Assembly: GCF_014268455.2 (NCBI RefSeq)
Contig: NZ_CP077085.1
Span: 2,707,001 to 2,771,000, forward strand
Direction: 5' to 3'
DNA: 64,000 nucleotides
From: Pseudomonas shahriarae
Lineage (GTDB): Bacteria; Pseudomonadota; Gammaproteobacteria; Pseudomonadales; Pseudomonadaceae
The notes under the pieces were generated by a model. It worked only from the letters and a program-made list of their open reading frames with translations, searched no databases and was not told the origin of the DNA. Positions 54,005 through 61,369 of the stretch are shown here, piece after piece. The position numbers were made by a program, and so were the translations under genes. The stretch's first letter is position 1. Every line of letters begins with the position of its first letter.

Positions 54005-55069
54005 TCAGTTCAGAAGTCCATGCCTGACGAATCGCGCAGTTTTCTCCAGCGTTAATGCCAAATCAGCATGCTTGAGCTGATATCGGCTTTCCAGCTTGCG
54101 GCTATGAGTCATGTCGAATCGCTCGGTGCGGATGAAGTTCAGGGATTCCGGGCTAGTGCCAAAGTGCGTAGCCACGCCCGGTATTTTCAGCAGCCATCTG
54201 AGTGGGCCCAGTGGTAGGTGGCGGCGGGGAGTCTGCACTTCCAGGGTGTGGGCGATGTGTGTGACCAGTCCTTGCAGATTTGGGCTGAGCTCGTCCAGTG
54301 CCAGGGCCTGTTGATTTGCCATTGCCGGGTCGAATGCCGCCGCGACCATCAACGCCACCAGGTAATCGACACTGACCAATGGCAGCCAGTGGCGGGTTGA
54401 TCCAGGAATCGCCGTCAACTTGCCCGTCGCCAGGTTGCGAATCAGCTCTGCTACCGGCTGACCAGCCAGGATATGCCCGCTCTCGCTATGCCCGCAGACC
54501 GTTGCCGGGTGCACGATGGTGTAGTCGGCCCGTTGCGCCTGCATGTAGCGAATGACCGCAAAATGCGCTTCCAGCTTACTTGCCTCGTACCCACCCACAC
54601 GCCTGTACACGGCGGGCCAATCGCTGTGTTCTGGACGTTGCTGATCAATGCCAATGCTGGTCAAGTGCGCGGTGTTTTGCAGCATGTAGCCTCCCACCAT
54701 CAGCAGCCGACTGTGTTGGCTTGCCGATAACCGGGCAACCTCCAGAGCACCTTTGACGTTGACCGCGCGGGCTTGCTCCATAGACAGGCCCCAGGCGAAC
54801 TGGGCGGCGACGTGGAATACCACGCGGGCTGAGGCAATACGCTGGCGGTCAGTCGCGTTCAGCCCCAGGTTCGGGTGATTGAGGTCGCCTTGAACGGCCT
54901 GAATGCGCGAGGGTTCTCCCCCCAGTAGGCGCACCTGCTCCCTGAGCGTTTCAAGGTTTGCGGCGTGGCGCATCAGCACCCAGGCCTCGTGCCCTGTAGC
55001 GCTCAGGTGGGCCAGCAAATGCTGCCCGATAAATCCGCTGCCGCCGGTGACAAAACATTGAGTACTCAT
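54005..55069 (-). CDS. Extended SDR, NAD(P)-dependent epimerase/reductase-like
   Basis: A 354-residue cytoplasmic oxidoreductase. It starts MSTQCFVTGGSGFIGQHLLA with the NAD(P)-binding GxxGxxG motif. The catalytic YxxxK is in RVGGYEASKLEAHF (Tyr about residue 160), a little longer than usual from the N-terminus, with MVGGYMLQ in the Ser/Thr position. Extended SDRs of this type reduce ketones or aldehydes or modify isoprenoids. The gene is divergent from a MerR-family regulator with an operator-like dyad between them, so it is probably induced by that regulator's ligand. Confidence 0.83.
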   Translation of the reverse strand: MSTQCFVTGGSGFIGQHLLAHLSATGHEAWVLMRHAANLETLREQVRLLGGEPSRIQAVQGDLNHPNLGLNATDRQRIASARVVFHVAAQFAWGLSMEQARAVNVKGALEVARLSASQHSRLLMVGGYMLQNTAHLTSIGIDQQRPEHSDWPAVYRRVGGYEASKLEAHFAVIRYMQAQRADYTIVHPATVCGHSESGHILAGQPVAELIRNLATGKLTAIPGSTRHWLPLVSVDYLVALMVAAAFDPAMANQQALALDELSPNLQGLVTHIAHTLEVQTPRRHLPLGPLRWLLKIPGVATHFGTSPESLNFIRTERFDMTHSRKLESRYQLKHADLALTLEKTARFVRHGLLN

Positions 55070-55105
55070 GGCGCATTCCTTGGTTGGATAAGGTGCGCAG
55101 GCTAA

Positions 55106-55127
55106 ACTGTGGAGCTACCTCTACAGT
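55106..55127. promoter_or_regulatory. Operator-like dyad between SDR and MerR genes
   Basis: ACTGTGGAGCTACCTCTACAGT is a 22-bp imperfect palindrome (ACTGT-n-GAG and CTC-n-ACAGT arms) in the 73-bp gap. MerR-family activators bind such dyads in a stretched spacer of the target promoter, and the position fits control of the SDR gene. Confidence 0.6.
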
Positions 55128-55142
55128 CAAGGAAAATTTACC

Positions 55143-55538
55143 GTGAAAGTCGCAGAGCTTGAGCGTAGGAGCGGCCTTGGGCGCCATACCTTGCGGTATT
55201 ACGAGGCGCTGGGGCTGATCACCGTGCAGCGGGGAGCCAATAACTACCGCGTTTACAGTGAGCAGACGGCACTGGACCTGGCGTTTATTCAGATGGCGCA
55301 GAAGATGGGGTTTTCCCTGGCTGAAGTCGGCGAAATCCTCGAAGCCAAGCGGCAAAGTACGATTGACTGTGCCCAGGGCGCTGCGTTGGTGGCCGACAAA
55401 ATGGCTGAGATTCAACTCAAGATCGGTCATCTCAAAACGTTGCATGGCTTTCTTGACGCCGAGCGTCTGCGGCTTGAGGCCAGTGCCATCGCGCTGGGGC
55501 AAACAGTCACCTATCGGCAAGTGCCAAGTCCGGTTTAA
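55143..55538 (+). CDS. MerR-family transcriptional regulator
   Basis: A 131-residue regulator. The N-terminal winged helix is typical: KVAELERRSGLGRHTLRYYE, then LGLITVQRGANNYRVYS. A dimerisation coiled coil follows (about 85-120), and one isolated Cys is present (TIDCAQGAA), too little for the usual metal site. The start is GTG 55143 with AAGGA about 9 nt upstream. It is divergent from the SDR gene and probably its activator. Confidence 0.88.
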   Translation: MKVAELERRSGLGRHTLRYYEALGLITVQRGANNYRVYSEQTALDLAFIQMAQKMGFSLAEVGEILEAKRQSTIDCAQGAALVADKMAEIQLKIGHLKTLHGFLDAERLRLEASAIALGQTVTYRQVPSPV

Positions 55539-55589
55539 GCGTCAATTGTTTCGTATTTGCTGTCAGGCTTTGGCGAAGTTGTCATCGTG

Positions 55590-55641
55590 CTGGGGGCTGT
55601 GCCGCCATCGCAGCCTCGCCGGGCTCGACAGCTCCCACCCT
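55590..55641. repeat. Single REP-like element
   Basis: GTGCCGCCATCGCAGCCTCG and CCGGGCTCGACAGCTCCCAC form an imperfect REP arm between the MerR gene and the next LysE gene. Confidence 0.5.
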
Positions 55642-55740
55642 TGATGAATTGTATCTCTCGATCTGCCCCTAGCTGTACGGGGCGAGGCGCGGCATAACCC
55701 TCTACTGTCAAGGCGACAATAATTCGCCGGATGACGCACC

Positions 55741-56349
55741 ATGTTCATGTCCACCAGCTTGCTATCGGCCTTCGCGCTGTTTGCCTTCGTGTCTTCGATC
55801 ACCCCTGGCCCCAATAACACCATGCTGTTGGCGTCGGGGGTGAACTTCGGTTTTCGCCGCTCGATTCCCCATGCCCTGGGGATCAGCGTGGGCTTTATGT
55901 TGTTGGTGATTTCGGTCGGCCTGGGCCTGGGGGAGGTGTTCAAGGCGTTGCCATGGGCGTACACCGCGTTGCGCTATATCGGGGCGGCTTACTTGCTGTA
56001 CCTGGCGTGGAAGATAGCGACCTCCAGCGCAATGTCGGACGACACCGACGGCAAGCGCAAACCCATGACCTTTCTCGCCGCTGCGGTGTTCCAGTGGGTC
56101 AACCCCAAGGCCTGGGTCATGGCATTGGGCGCGATCACCACCTATACGCCGGCTGAAGGCTACTTCACTAACGTGCTGGTCATCGCCGTGGTGTTTGCCG
56201 TGGTCAACCTGCCGAGTGTGTGCGTGTGGGCGGGGTGTGGCACCGGCTTGCGCAATGTCCTGCGTGAGCCCCGCTGGTTGAAGCTGTTCAACGGGTCGAT
56301 GGCGGGGCTGTTGGTGCTGTCGTTGTACCCGATGTTTTTTGCCGGCTAA
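55741..56349 (+). CDS. LysE/RhtB-family exporter (3)
   Basis: A 202-residue inner-membrane exporter with six membrane segments. Markers are FAFVSSITPGPNNTMLLASG, YIGAAYLLYLAWKIATSS and AAVFQWVNPKAWVMALGAIT. This subgroup (with the QWVNPKAW motif) is related to the cysteine/O-acetylserine exporter EamB-like proteins. ATG 55741 or the in-frame ATG at 55747 may be used. It is a single gene. Confidence 0.88.
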   Translation: MFMSTSLLSAFALFAFVSSITPGPNNTMLLASGVNFGFRRSIPHALGISVGFMLLVISVGLGLGEVFKALPWAYTALRYIGAAYLLYLAWKIATSSAMSDDTDGKRKPMTFLAAAVFQWVNPKAWVMALGAITTYTPAEGYFTNVLVIAVVFAVVNLPSVCVWAGCGTGLRNVLREPRWLKLFNGSMAGLLVLSLYPMFFAG

Positions 56350-56376
56350 AGAGTCCAGGCTTTTACGGGCCGGGGC

Positions 56377-56460
56377 TCAAACCGGTGAGATCGTGGCCAG
56401 CAGGCCAATGCCAACGGTCAGTGCCAGAAACCCTAAAAGAAAAAATGCCATCTTAGCCAT
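56377..56460 (-). CDS. Small single-span membrane protein, 27 aa
   Basis: The frame MAKMAFFLLGFLALTVGIGL and on to ATISPV is almost wholly one hydrophobic helix. GGAGG stands 4 nt before the ATG, which supports independent translation. It is also the tail of a longer open frame (to 56985), but the middle of that frame looks non-coding. Small membrane proteins of this size often bind and tune larger membrane complexes; the role is unknown. Confidence 0.5.
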   Translation of the reverse strand: MAKMAFFLLGFLALTVGIGLLATISPV

Positions 56461-56985
56461 GGGGCCTCCAAAAGGAAGAAGGGCGGCCGGGGAGTTCCTG
56501 CCGATGAGCCATTGTCCGGGTTGTGCACTGTTCGGTACAGATGCAGGTGTTAAAGAAAAAAGCATATCAGATGTGCCTGGCAGGCTGGCGTGCCGGGGTT
56601 TCGGCCGGGGCCTGGAGGTGCTGATCAGACTGTTGGAGGTCATTCTGCGCAGGCCTTCAACGGCAGGCAGGATGTATTTGAGCCATTGCTCGCGGGGTGT
56701 GCCTGGTACGTCCTGTGGCTGATCAGTGCTCGTCGATTCAAGGTCATCGGCGGGGTAGCAGTCATCACTGCTGCGCCTGCCGTCGGGGTACACAATAAAC
56801 CCCCCGCGCCCGTTGCCACATTGGTGCAGATACACCGGCGACAGTTCTCGCTGCTTATCAATGCGCGCATTCAAATGAACGATGTAGCTACCCATCGCAA
56901 TCGACACACCCACAATCAGCCCCAGGCATATCAGCACCTGCCAGCTGTAACTGGCGCCTACGTTATCGGAACGCACTGGCGACAC
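56377..56985 (-). CDS. Hypothetical membrane protein (boundaries doubtful)
   Basis: The open frame of 202 codons starts at GTG 56985. Residues about 15-37 (WQVLICLGLIVGVSIAMG) form a membrane span. A periplasmic part with two Cys follows (VYLHQCGNGRGGFIVYPDGR, SSDDCYP). After about residue 110 the composition changes to Ser/Pro/Arg-rich and looks untranslated until the 27-residue small protein at the end, so the real C-terminus may lie elsewhere through a frameshift. The family is not recognised. Confidence 0.35.
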   Translation of the reverse strand: MSPVRSDNVGASYSWQVLICLGLIVGVSIAMGSYIVHLNARIDKQRELSPVYLHQCGNGRGGFIVYPDGRRSSDDCYPADDLESTSTDQPQDVPGTPREQWLKYILPAVEGLRRMTSNSLISTSRPRPKPRHASLPGTSDMLFSLTPASVPNSAQPGQWLIGRNSPAALLPFGGPMAKMAFFLLGFLALTVGIGLLATISPV

Positions 56986-57139
56986 AGCACGCAGCTGCCT
57001 GCTCGAGATGCTCGCCCACCAGAAACCGGCTGCCGCCTCCCAGGTTGACCAATTGCCCGCGAGACGGCAGGACGCTGGCCATCAGGCCGAATAGAATCAA
57101 AGCCAACAGGACTCTTTTAACCATCGAGTAAAGGTTCAT
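56963..57139 (-). CDS. Small membrane or exported protein, 58 aa
   Basis: The frame starts MNLYSMVKRVLLALILFGLM with a hydrophobic segment that could be a membrane span or signal peptide, followed by a short Gly/Ala/Cys tail (GQLVNLGGGSRFLVGEHLEQ, CCVAS). It overlaps the next downstream gene by 23 bp and is divergent from a two-component operon 138 bp away. No family is recognised. Confidence 0.4.
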   Translation of the reverse strand: MNLYSMVKRVLLALILFGLMASVLPSRGQLVNLGGGSRFLVGEHLEQAAACCVASAFR

Positions 57140-57276
57140 GACGGTGATGAGCTCAGGATAGGAAGAGCCCCAGCTTAGAGAGTGCCGGGTTAACGCGAGG
57201 TAAACATCCACGGGAAATGCCCGACTTCCGTTATCCTTCAACCCTCTGCGCAACACCTGTCCGAGGGGACTTTTCC

Positions 57277-57951
57277 GTGCATATTCACCTGCTGCTGGTC
57301 GAGGACAACCTTGACCTGGCCACGACCATCATCGAGTACCTGGAAATCAGCGGCATGGTCTGCGACCACGTCACTAACGGCCAGGCCGGCCTTAACCTGG
57401 CACTCGACCAGCATTACGACGTGATTCTCCTGGACATCATGTTGCCGCGCCTGGACGGCCAGCAAGTGTGCGAACGGCTACGCCAGCAAGGCAGCCAGAC
57501 GCCGATCCTGATGCTCACTTCACTGGACGCGCTCCCTGACAAACTCGCCAGCTTTGCGGCGGGGGCCGACGACTATCTGGTCAAACCCTTCGAGCTGGCC
57601 GAACTGGTCGCCAGGATTCGCGCCCTGAGCGTGCGCCGCAGTGGCCAGACCAGCCGCCTGCAGGTGGACGACCTGGTCATGGAGCTGACCACCCGCAAAG
57701 TCAGCCGCGCCGGGCAGGAGCTGCATTTGTCGCCCATTTGCTGGACCCTGCTGGAGTACCTGATGCGCGCCAGCCCTGAACTCGTGCCCCGGGAGCGCCT
57801 GGAAACCACGATCTGGGGCGATGAGCCGCCGGACAGCAACACGCTTAAAGTCCACATGCACCGGCTGCGCAAGGCGGTAGACAAACCCTTTGACCGGCCG
57901 CTGATCCACACCCTGCCTGGGGTCGGGGTTCAGGTGAAGCCCCATGCGTAA
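57277..57951 (+). CDS. OmpR-family response regulator (QseB/PmrA-like)
   Basis: A 224-residue regulator. The receiver (about 3-115) has LLLVEDNLDLA, the phospho-acceptor in DVILLDIMLPRLDG, the Thr in LMLTSLDALP and the Lys in DDYLVKPFELAE. The winged-helix domain (about 130-222) ends IHTLPGVGVQVKPHA. GTG 57277 is the start (GAGGGG upstream); no ATG fits the conserved N-terminus. It overlaps the kinase gene by 8 bp. The signal and targets are unknown. Confidence 0.87.
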   Translation: MHIHLLLVEDNLDLATTIIEYLEISGMVCDHVTNGQAGLNLALDQHYDVILLDIMLPRLDGQQVCERLRQQGSQTPILMLTSLDALPDKLASFAAGADDYLVKPFELAELVARIRALSVRRSGQTSRLQVDDLVMELTTRKVSRAGQELHLSPICWTLLEYLMRASPELVPRERLETTIWGDEPPDSNTLKVHMHRLRKAVDKPFDRPLIHTLPGVGVQVKPHA

Positions 57952-59263
57952 CCGCCTGAGTCTGAAGTGGGTGATCAGTGGCAGCTTCCTGTTCCTGATT
58001 GCTGTGGTGTTACTGATCTACAGCCAACTGCTGCCGGTATACACCGTGCGTGGCCTGCTCTACACCGCCAGCGCAATGATGGAAGAAGAGGCTCAGTATT
58101 TCGTCAGGCATTACAAGAAGGATCCGACCACGCCACCGCCGCGCAACTACTTCTTCGAAGCCGTTATCGGCAAGGAAGCCTTGCCGGCGAGCGTGCGCCA
58201 ACTGCTCGAGGCACCGCCGAGCATGTCCTTCGGTGCCGTTCAGGTCTTCGGTGATACAGACTCCGATGATGACGATGCTGAGATCCGGGCAGTCCTCACC
58301 CAGCCCCTGGGTGACGGCAAGACCCTTTATATGTATGACATTGACCATGATCACGAAGAGGGCGGTGAGGTCGAGACGCCGCTGTCCGATGCCTACTTTG
58401 ATCAGGTACTGCAGGGCGTCGTGTTTGTCAGCCTGGCGGTGTTCGTGCCGGCGCTGATCATTATCGCCCTGTTGGTCTGGTGGCTGGTGCGGCCGCTCGG
58501 ACGCCTGGCCCAATGGTCCAGTACCCTGAACAACCCGGATGCCCGGGCCGGCGAGCGCCCGGATTTCAGCTTCAAGGAGTTCAATACCCTGGCCGATGCG
58601 CTGGCCCAGAGTGTTGAGCAAGTACAAGCTGCCAGCCAGCGTGAAGGCCGCCTGTTGCGCTACACCAGCCATGAACTGCGAACCCCATTGGCGGTGCTCA
58701 AGGCCAATATAGAACTGTTGACCCTGCAGGCCGGCGGTGTCTTGCCATCTTCCCTGCAGCGCATTGAGCGCTCGGTGTTGAACATGCAACTTATCGCCGA
58801 GACCTTGCTGTGGATGAGCCGCGAACGCCCAGAACCATTGCCTGAGGAAGATATAGACCTGAGCGCGTTGGTCGGCGAGCTGATTGACAAACATCGCTAC
58901 CTGATCGGCAATCGGGATATCGAGCTGCTTGTCGACATCCACAGCGAACCCTGCCGACTCCCCCCCACCGCGTGCCGCATCGTGATCGGTAACTTCCTGC
59001 GCAACGCCCTGCAATACGCGGAAGAGGGCCAGGTAGAAATCAGCTTCAACTACCCGCGCCTGGTAATTGCCAACCACATCAGGGAGGCCAAGCCGAGGGA
59101 GGAGTCCAGCGATTACGGCTACGGCCTGGGGCTGCAGTTGATGCGTCAGTTATGTGCAAAATTGGGCTGGCAGATTGATGTAATTCTGGAGCAGCAGCGT
59201 TTTACCGTCGCTCTGGAGTTCACCAGCTTGCAGGGTGTTGGGGTGCCGGGGGGAAGAGGGTGA
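57944..59263 (+). CDS. Sensor histidine kinase with acidic periplasmic loop
   Basis: A 439-residue inner-membrane kinase. TM1 is at about 10-30, the periplasmic region of about 120 residues contains a run of Asp (DTDSDDDDAE, about 103-112) and DIDHDHEEGGE, which could bind metal or cationic peptides, and TM2 is at about 158-182. HAMP and the phospho-acceptor His (YTSHELRTPLAVLKANIE, about 240) follow, then N box VIGNFLRNALQYAEEG. The usual DxGxG (G1) box is replaced by a short LVIANH stretch, but G2 (YGYGLGLQLM) is present. This short-catalytic form is known in some kinases. It is an operon partner of the preceding regulator. Confidence 0.87.
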   Translation: MRNRLSLKWVISGSFLFLIAVVLLIYSQLLPVYTVRGLLYTASAMMEEEAQYFVRHYKKDPTTPPPRNYFFEAVIGKEALPASVRQLLEAPPSMSFGAVQVFGDTDSDDDDAEIRAVLTQPLGDGKTLYMYDIDHDHEEGGEVETPLSDAYFDQVLQGVVFVSLAVFVPALIIIALLVWWLVRPLGRLAQWSSTLNNPDARAGERPDFSFKEFNTLADALAQSVEQVQAASQREGRLLRYTSHELRTPLAVLKANIELLTLQAGGVLPSSLQRIERSVLNMQLIAETLLWMSRERPEPLPEEDIDLSALVGELIDKHRYLIGNRDIELLVDIHSEPCRLPPTACRIVIGNFLRNALQYAEEGQVEISFNYPRLVIANHIREAKPREESSDYGYGLGLQLMRQLCAKLGWQIDVILEQQRFTVALEFTSLQGVGVPGGRG

Positions 59264-59570
59264 ACAGTATTGGGTCGACAGGTGGCGTTTTGCGCAAACT
59301 GATTGTTGTACCCAAGCTCGGTTTTTCGTGCAGTTTTCCTGTCATTGCGGGTGATGGCAGGCCGGTCAAAGTCTCGGCCTTTGGAGCTGCGTTTCATCTG
59401 CAACCTGAACCTGCAGAACAAGGCTGATGCCTGCTCGCTGCTGCGTGACATCTCGGCGATCTACCGGGGCATGACTGACTGGGCCCAGGGCCAGTTGTTC
59501 ACCCTGTCGGATAGGGGGAGGGGATAGTTTACAGCTCCCTAAAATATTAACCCCCTGCCTAAGAACACCA
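59264..59570. other. Intergenic stretch without a supported gene
   Basis: A forward frame (59303-59527) reading CSLLRDISAIYRGMTDWAQG has no good start or recognised family, and may be a gene remnant. The base composition falls toward AT at the right end. Confidence 0.35.
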
Positions 59571-60086
59571 TTAAATTTTTGTGCCTATTATGACTATGCC
59601 GTTATGAGTGCTGGTTTTGTAAACGCTTACCTGTCCAGTATTGTCGATAACGTTTGATCGGCATATTTTTATTTCTTTATTCAGTTCTGGCTCGAAGAAT
59701 TCAATCCCACTACAGCTTCTTCTGCCGCCTGAGGTTTTTTTATAGGCAGTCGTGTAGCTGCTTTGAGTTCCAGTGGAAAGGTAGATTGAAAGTGAAAATG
59801 GAATGACTAATATAAGCATGCACACTATAAGTGCGGCTATTGGCGTGCAGATAATGATTTTTATGTTTTTGAGAGTGTTGCCTGGTGTGATGTTTGATTT
59901 AAATAATAACATGCCCAGCGAAGTTATGATTGCTAGTACTGATGAGGCGATAAGGTAGCTTTGTTGTAGATCTGGCTTGAAGAAGGTTCTGGAGTAAATA
60001 TGGCTATGCCATGTAACAAGCAAGGAAGCAGAGAGCAGCGTTCCAAAAATCAAAGGCACCAGATAACGATACGAGTTCTTGTTCAA
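59571..60086 (-). CDS. AT-rich hypothetical membrane protein
   Basis: A 171-residue protein. TTG 60086 is taken as start because a perfect AAGGAG lies 5 nt before it. Three membrane spans are visible (VPLIFGTLLSASLLVTW, YLIASSVLAIITSLGMLLF, IIICTPIAALIVCMLILVIP), followed by a polar C-terminal domain with two Cys (RRSCSGIEFF, KEIKICRS). Composition and codon use (many A/T-ending Ile, Leu and Asn codons) are unlike the neighbours, pointing to recent transfer. The function is unknown. Confidence 0.6.
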   Translation of the reverse strand: MNKNSYRYLVPLIFGTLLSASLLVTWHSHIYSRTFFKPDLQQSYLIASSVLAIITSLGMLLFKSNITPGNTLKNIKIIICTPIAALIVCMLILVIPFSLSIYLSTGTQSSYTTAYKKTSGGRRSCSGIEFFEPELNKEIKICRSNVIDNTGQVSVYKTSTHNGIVIIGTKI

Positions 60087-60106
60087 ATTTGCTCCTTTGT
60101 CTTTAT

Positions 60107-60215
60107 CTTGAGGTCGCCGATTGTAGGCAATATCAACGCCTACGACCAAGGATTGATCGCGCTGCGGGCGTGCCAGGCGCATGTCAGGGCTTCAGAGTCG
60201 GCCCTTTGTTCCTGA
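60107..60215 (+). pseudogene. Second Rz spanin C-terminal remnant
   Basis: The frame reads SPIVGNINAYDQGLIALRAC followed by QAHVRASESALCS and a stop. The part YDQGLIALRACQA matches the end of the intact Rz at 18810-19334 (DQGLIARRACQA). Only the C-terminal 35 or so residues remain, with no anchor or coiled coil. The following 400 bp to 60614 show no supported gene. Confidence 0.6.
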
Positions 60216-60614
60216 CGTTGCCCACGGCCTGCTTACCCTGGCGCAACACCCTCTGCTCGGCACGCTTCTTGAGCGTGACCGGGTCTAGCCTTTCCCGTGC
60301 GCCGGATACCGAGAAAATCAAATGAGCCGGCACGAGGACAGCCTGCCTCAATGACTGAGGCCAGTACACCGAAGATTTGTTTGCAGTGTCGCAACCTGTA
60401 AACGTGTCCAGGGTGATGAGCGTGCTGGATCAGATTAATGGTTGTTGGGGCCGGGGCTCGTTGCGTTCAGCCAGAGTGCCGGCGAATCCTGACGGGGCGA
60501 TGCGGCGGGAGCTTATGAGTCAGAGCTATACGACAAGACTTGATCAGCTTTGGTCGGTGTCTTGCAGGTAGTTGAAGGTATCCGATGATCAGTAATTGCC
60601 TGCCAGTCAGTAAC

Positions 60615-60659
60615 TGTTACCTATGTGCGTGAACTGATTTGTAACCCATGTGGGTGAGT
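60615..60659. repeat. Tandem 20-bp repeat resembling an IS terminal end
   Basis: TGTTACCTATGTGCGTGAAC and TGTAACCCATGTGGGTGAGT are direct repeats (14 or more matches of 20) separated by five bases. Tandem TGTnACC-ATGTG units are typical of the ends of IS21- and IS481-like elements. No transposase is seen next to it. Confidence 0.4.
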
Positions 60660-60968
60660 CATGCCCCTCCTACAAGTGCGGAGCGGGTTCCCGAATGTTA
60701 ATCAGTTTATTTGTAGGATAATTCCTGATTTTTGTTCTGAATGATCCCTGGCGCGCTGTGAAGGCTAGTAATCACCATTTGAAATTATTCACCATGGTCT
60801 TGGCCGGGCAAAAGCGAGCAACGTGTAAGCGCTTTATGCCCTCTTTAGGAATGGAACTTATGTGTTATGGCGGGTGTGCTATTTGACGCGTCGGCTATAT
60901 GCACTGGTTTCAGTATTGGTTTCGCTTTAGCACTTGCTGCTGCAAAAAAGCCTGGAGGGGAGGGGGGT

Positions 60969-61160
60969 ATGGCTTCAAATAGTTTCCAAAATGAAGTGCC
61001 AAAGACTCGGATCAATATAACGCTAGACCTGCACGCCGGTAGTGCTCAGAAGAAAGTCGAATTGCCACTGAAACTAATGGTCATGGGTGATTAATGGTGA
61101 GGAATAGCGAAAAGTTAATCCTCACAAAACCAACTTTGACAGCGTCCTCCGTGGTGCGTG
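60969..61160 (+). pseudogene. tssB: TssB (type VI secretion sheath) 5' fragment
   Basis: The frame begins MASNSFQNEVPKTRINITLD, then HAGSAQKKVELPLKLMVMGD and a stop at 61092; this is the conserved N-terminus of TssB/VipA. After a small deletion, homology goes on in another frame (NGEE, stop, RKVNPHKTNFDSVL) up to about 61155. The rest of tssB and all other T6SS genes are absent, so it is a stray fragment. Upstream, 60867-60968 encode a hydrophobic peptide (FSIGFALALAAAKKPGGEGG) in frame, of unknown meaning. Confidence 0.75.
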
Positions 61161-61219
61161 CCCCGCAGCACATCCAGGCAATCAACGCCTCAGATGAGTC
61201 CGCCAAGCTGGTGGGCTTC

Positions 61220-61369
61220 GCTCCCGGCACCGCCAGCATGCCCGACGGCGAATACAAGCTGGGCAGCCACACCGTGTCCAAATGCCTGGGCGGCGTGCGC
61301 CTGGACCGCTCCCTGCACCTCACCGACGTAATGGTCGAAGGAGAAACCATTGACTTCAAAAATGCTTGA
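61220..61369 (+). pseudogene. nagA: nagA remnant with internal deletion
   Basis: The reading ASMPDGEYKLGSHTVSKCLG, then GVRL, matches the late middle of Pseudomonas N-acetylglucosamine-6-phosphate deacetylase. It jumps straight to DRSLHLTDVMVEGETIDFKN, the C-terminus. About 60 residues that normally lie between two V-R-L triplets are missing, and everything 5' of this point is gone, so the deacetylase is inactive. Its stop lies inside the nagB-II start region, as in an intact operon. Confidence 0.75.

Noticed and set aside
60184..60369. A 61-codon reverse frame (RERLDPVTLKKRAEQRVLRQ).
   Set aside because: It could be a small gene or remnant, but no start site or family supports it.
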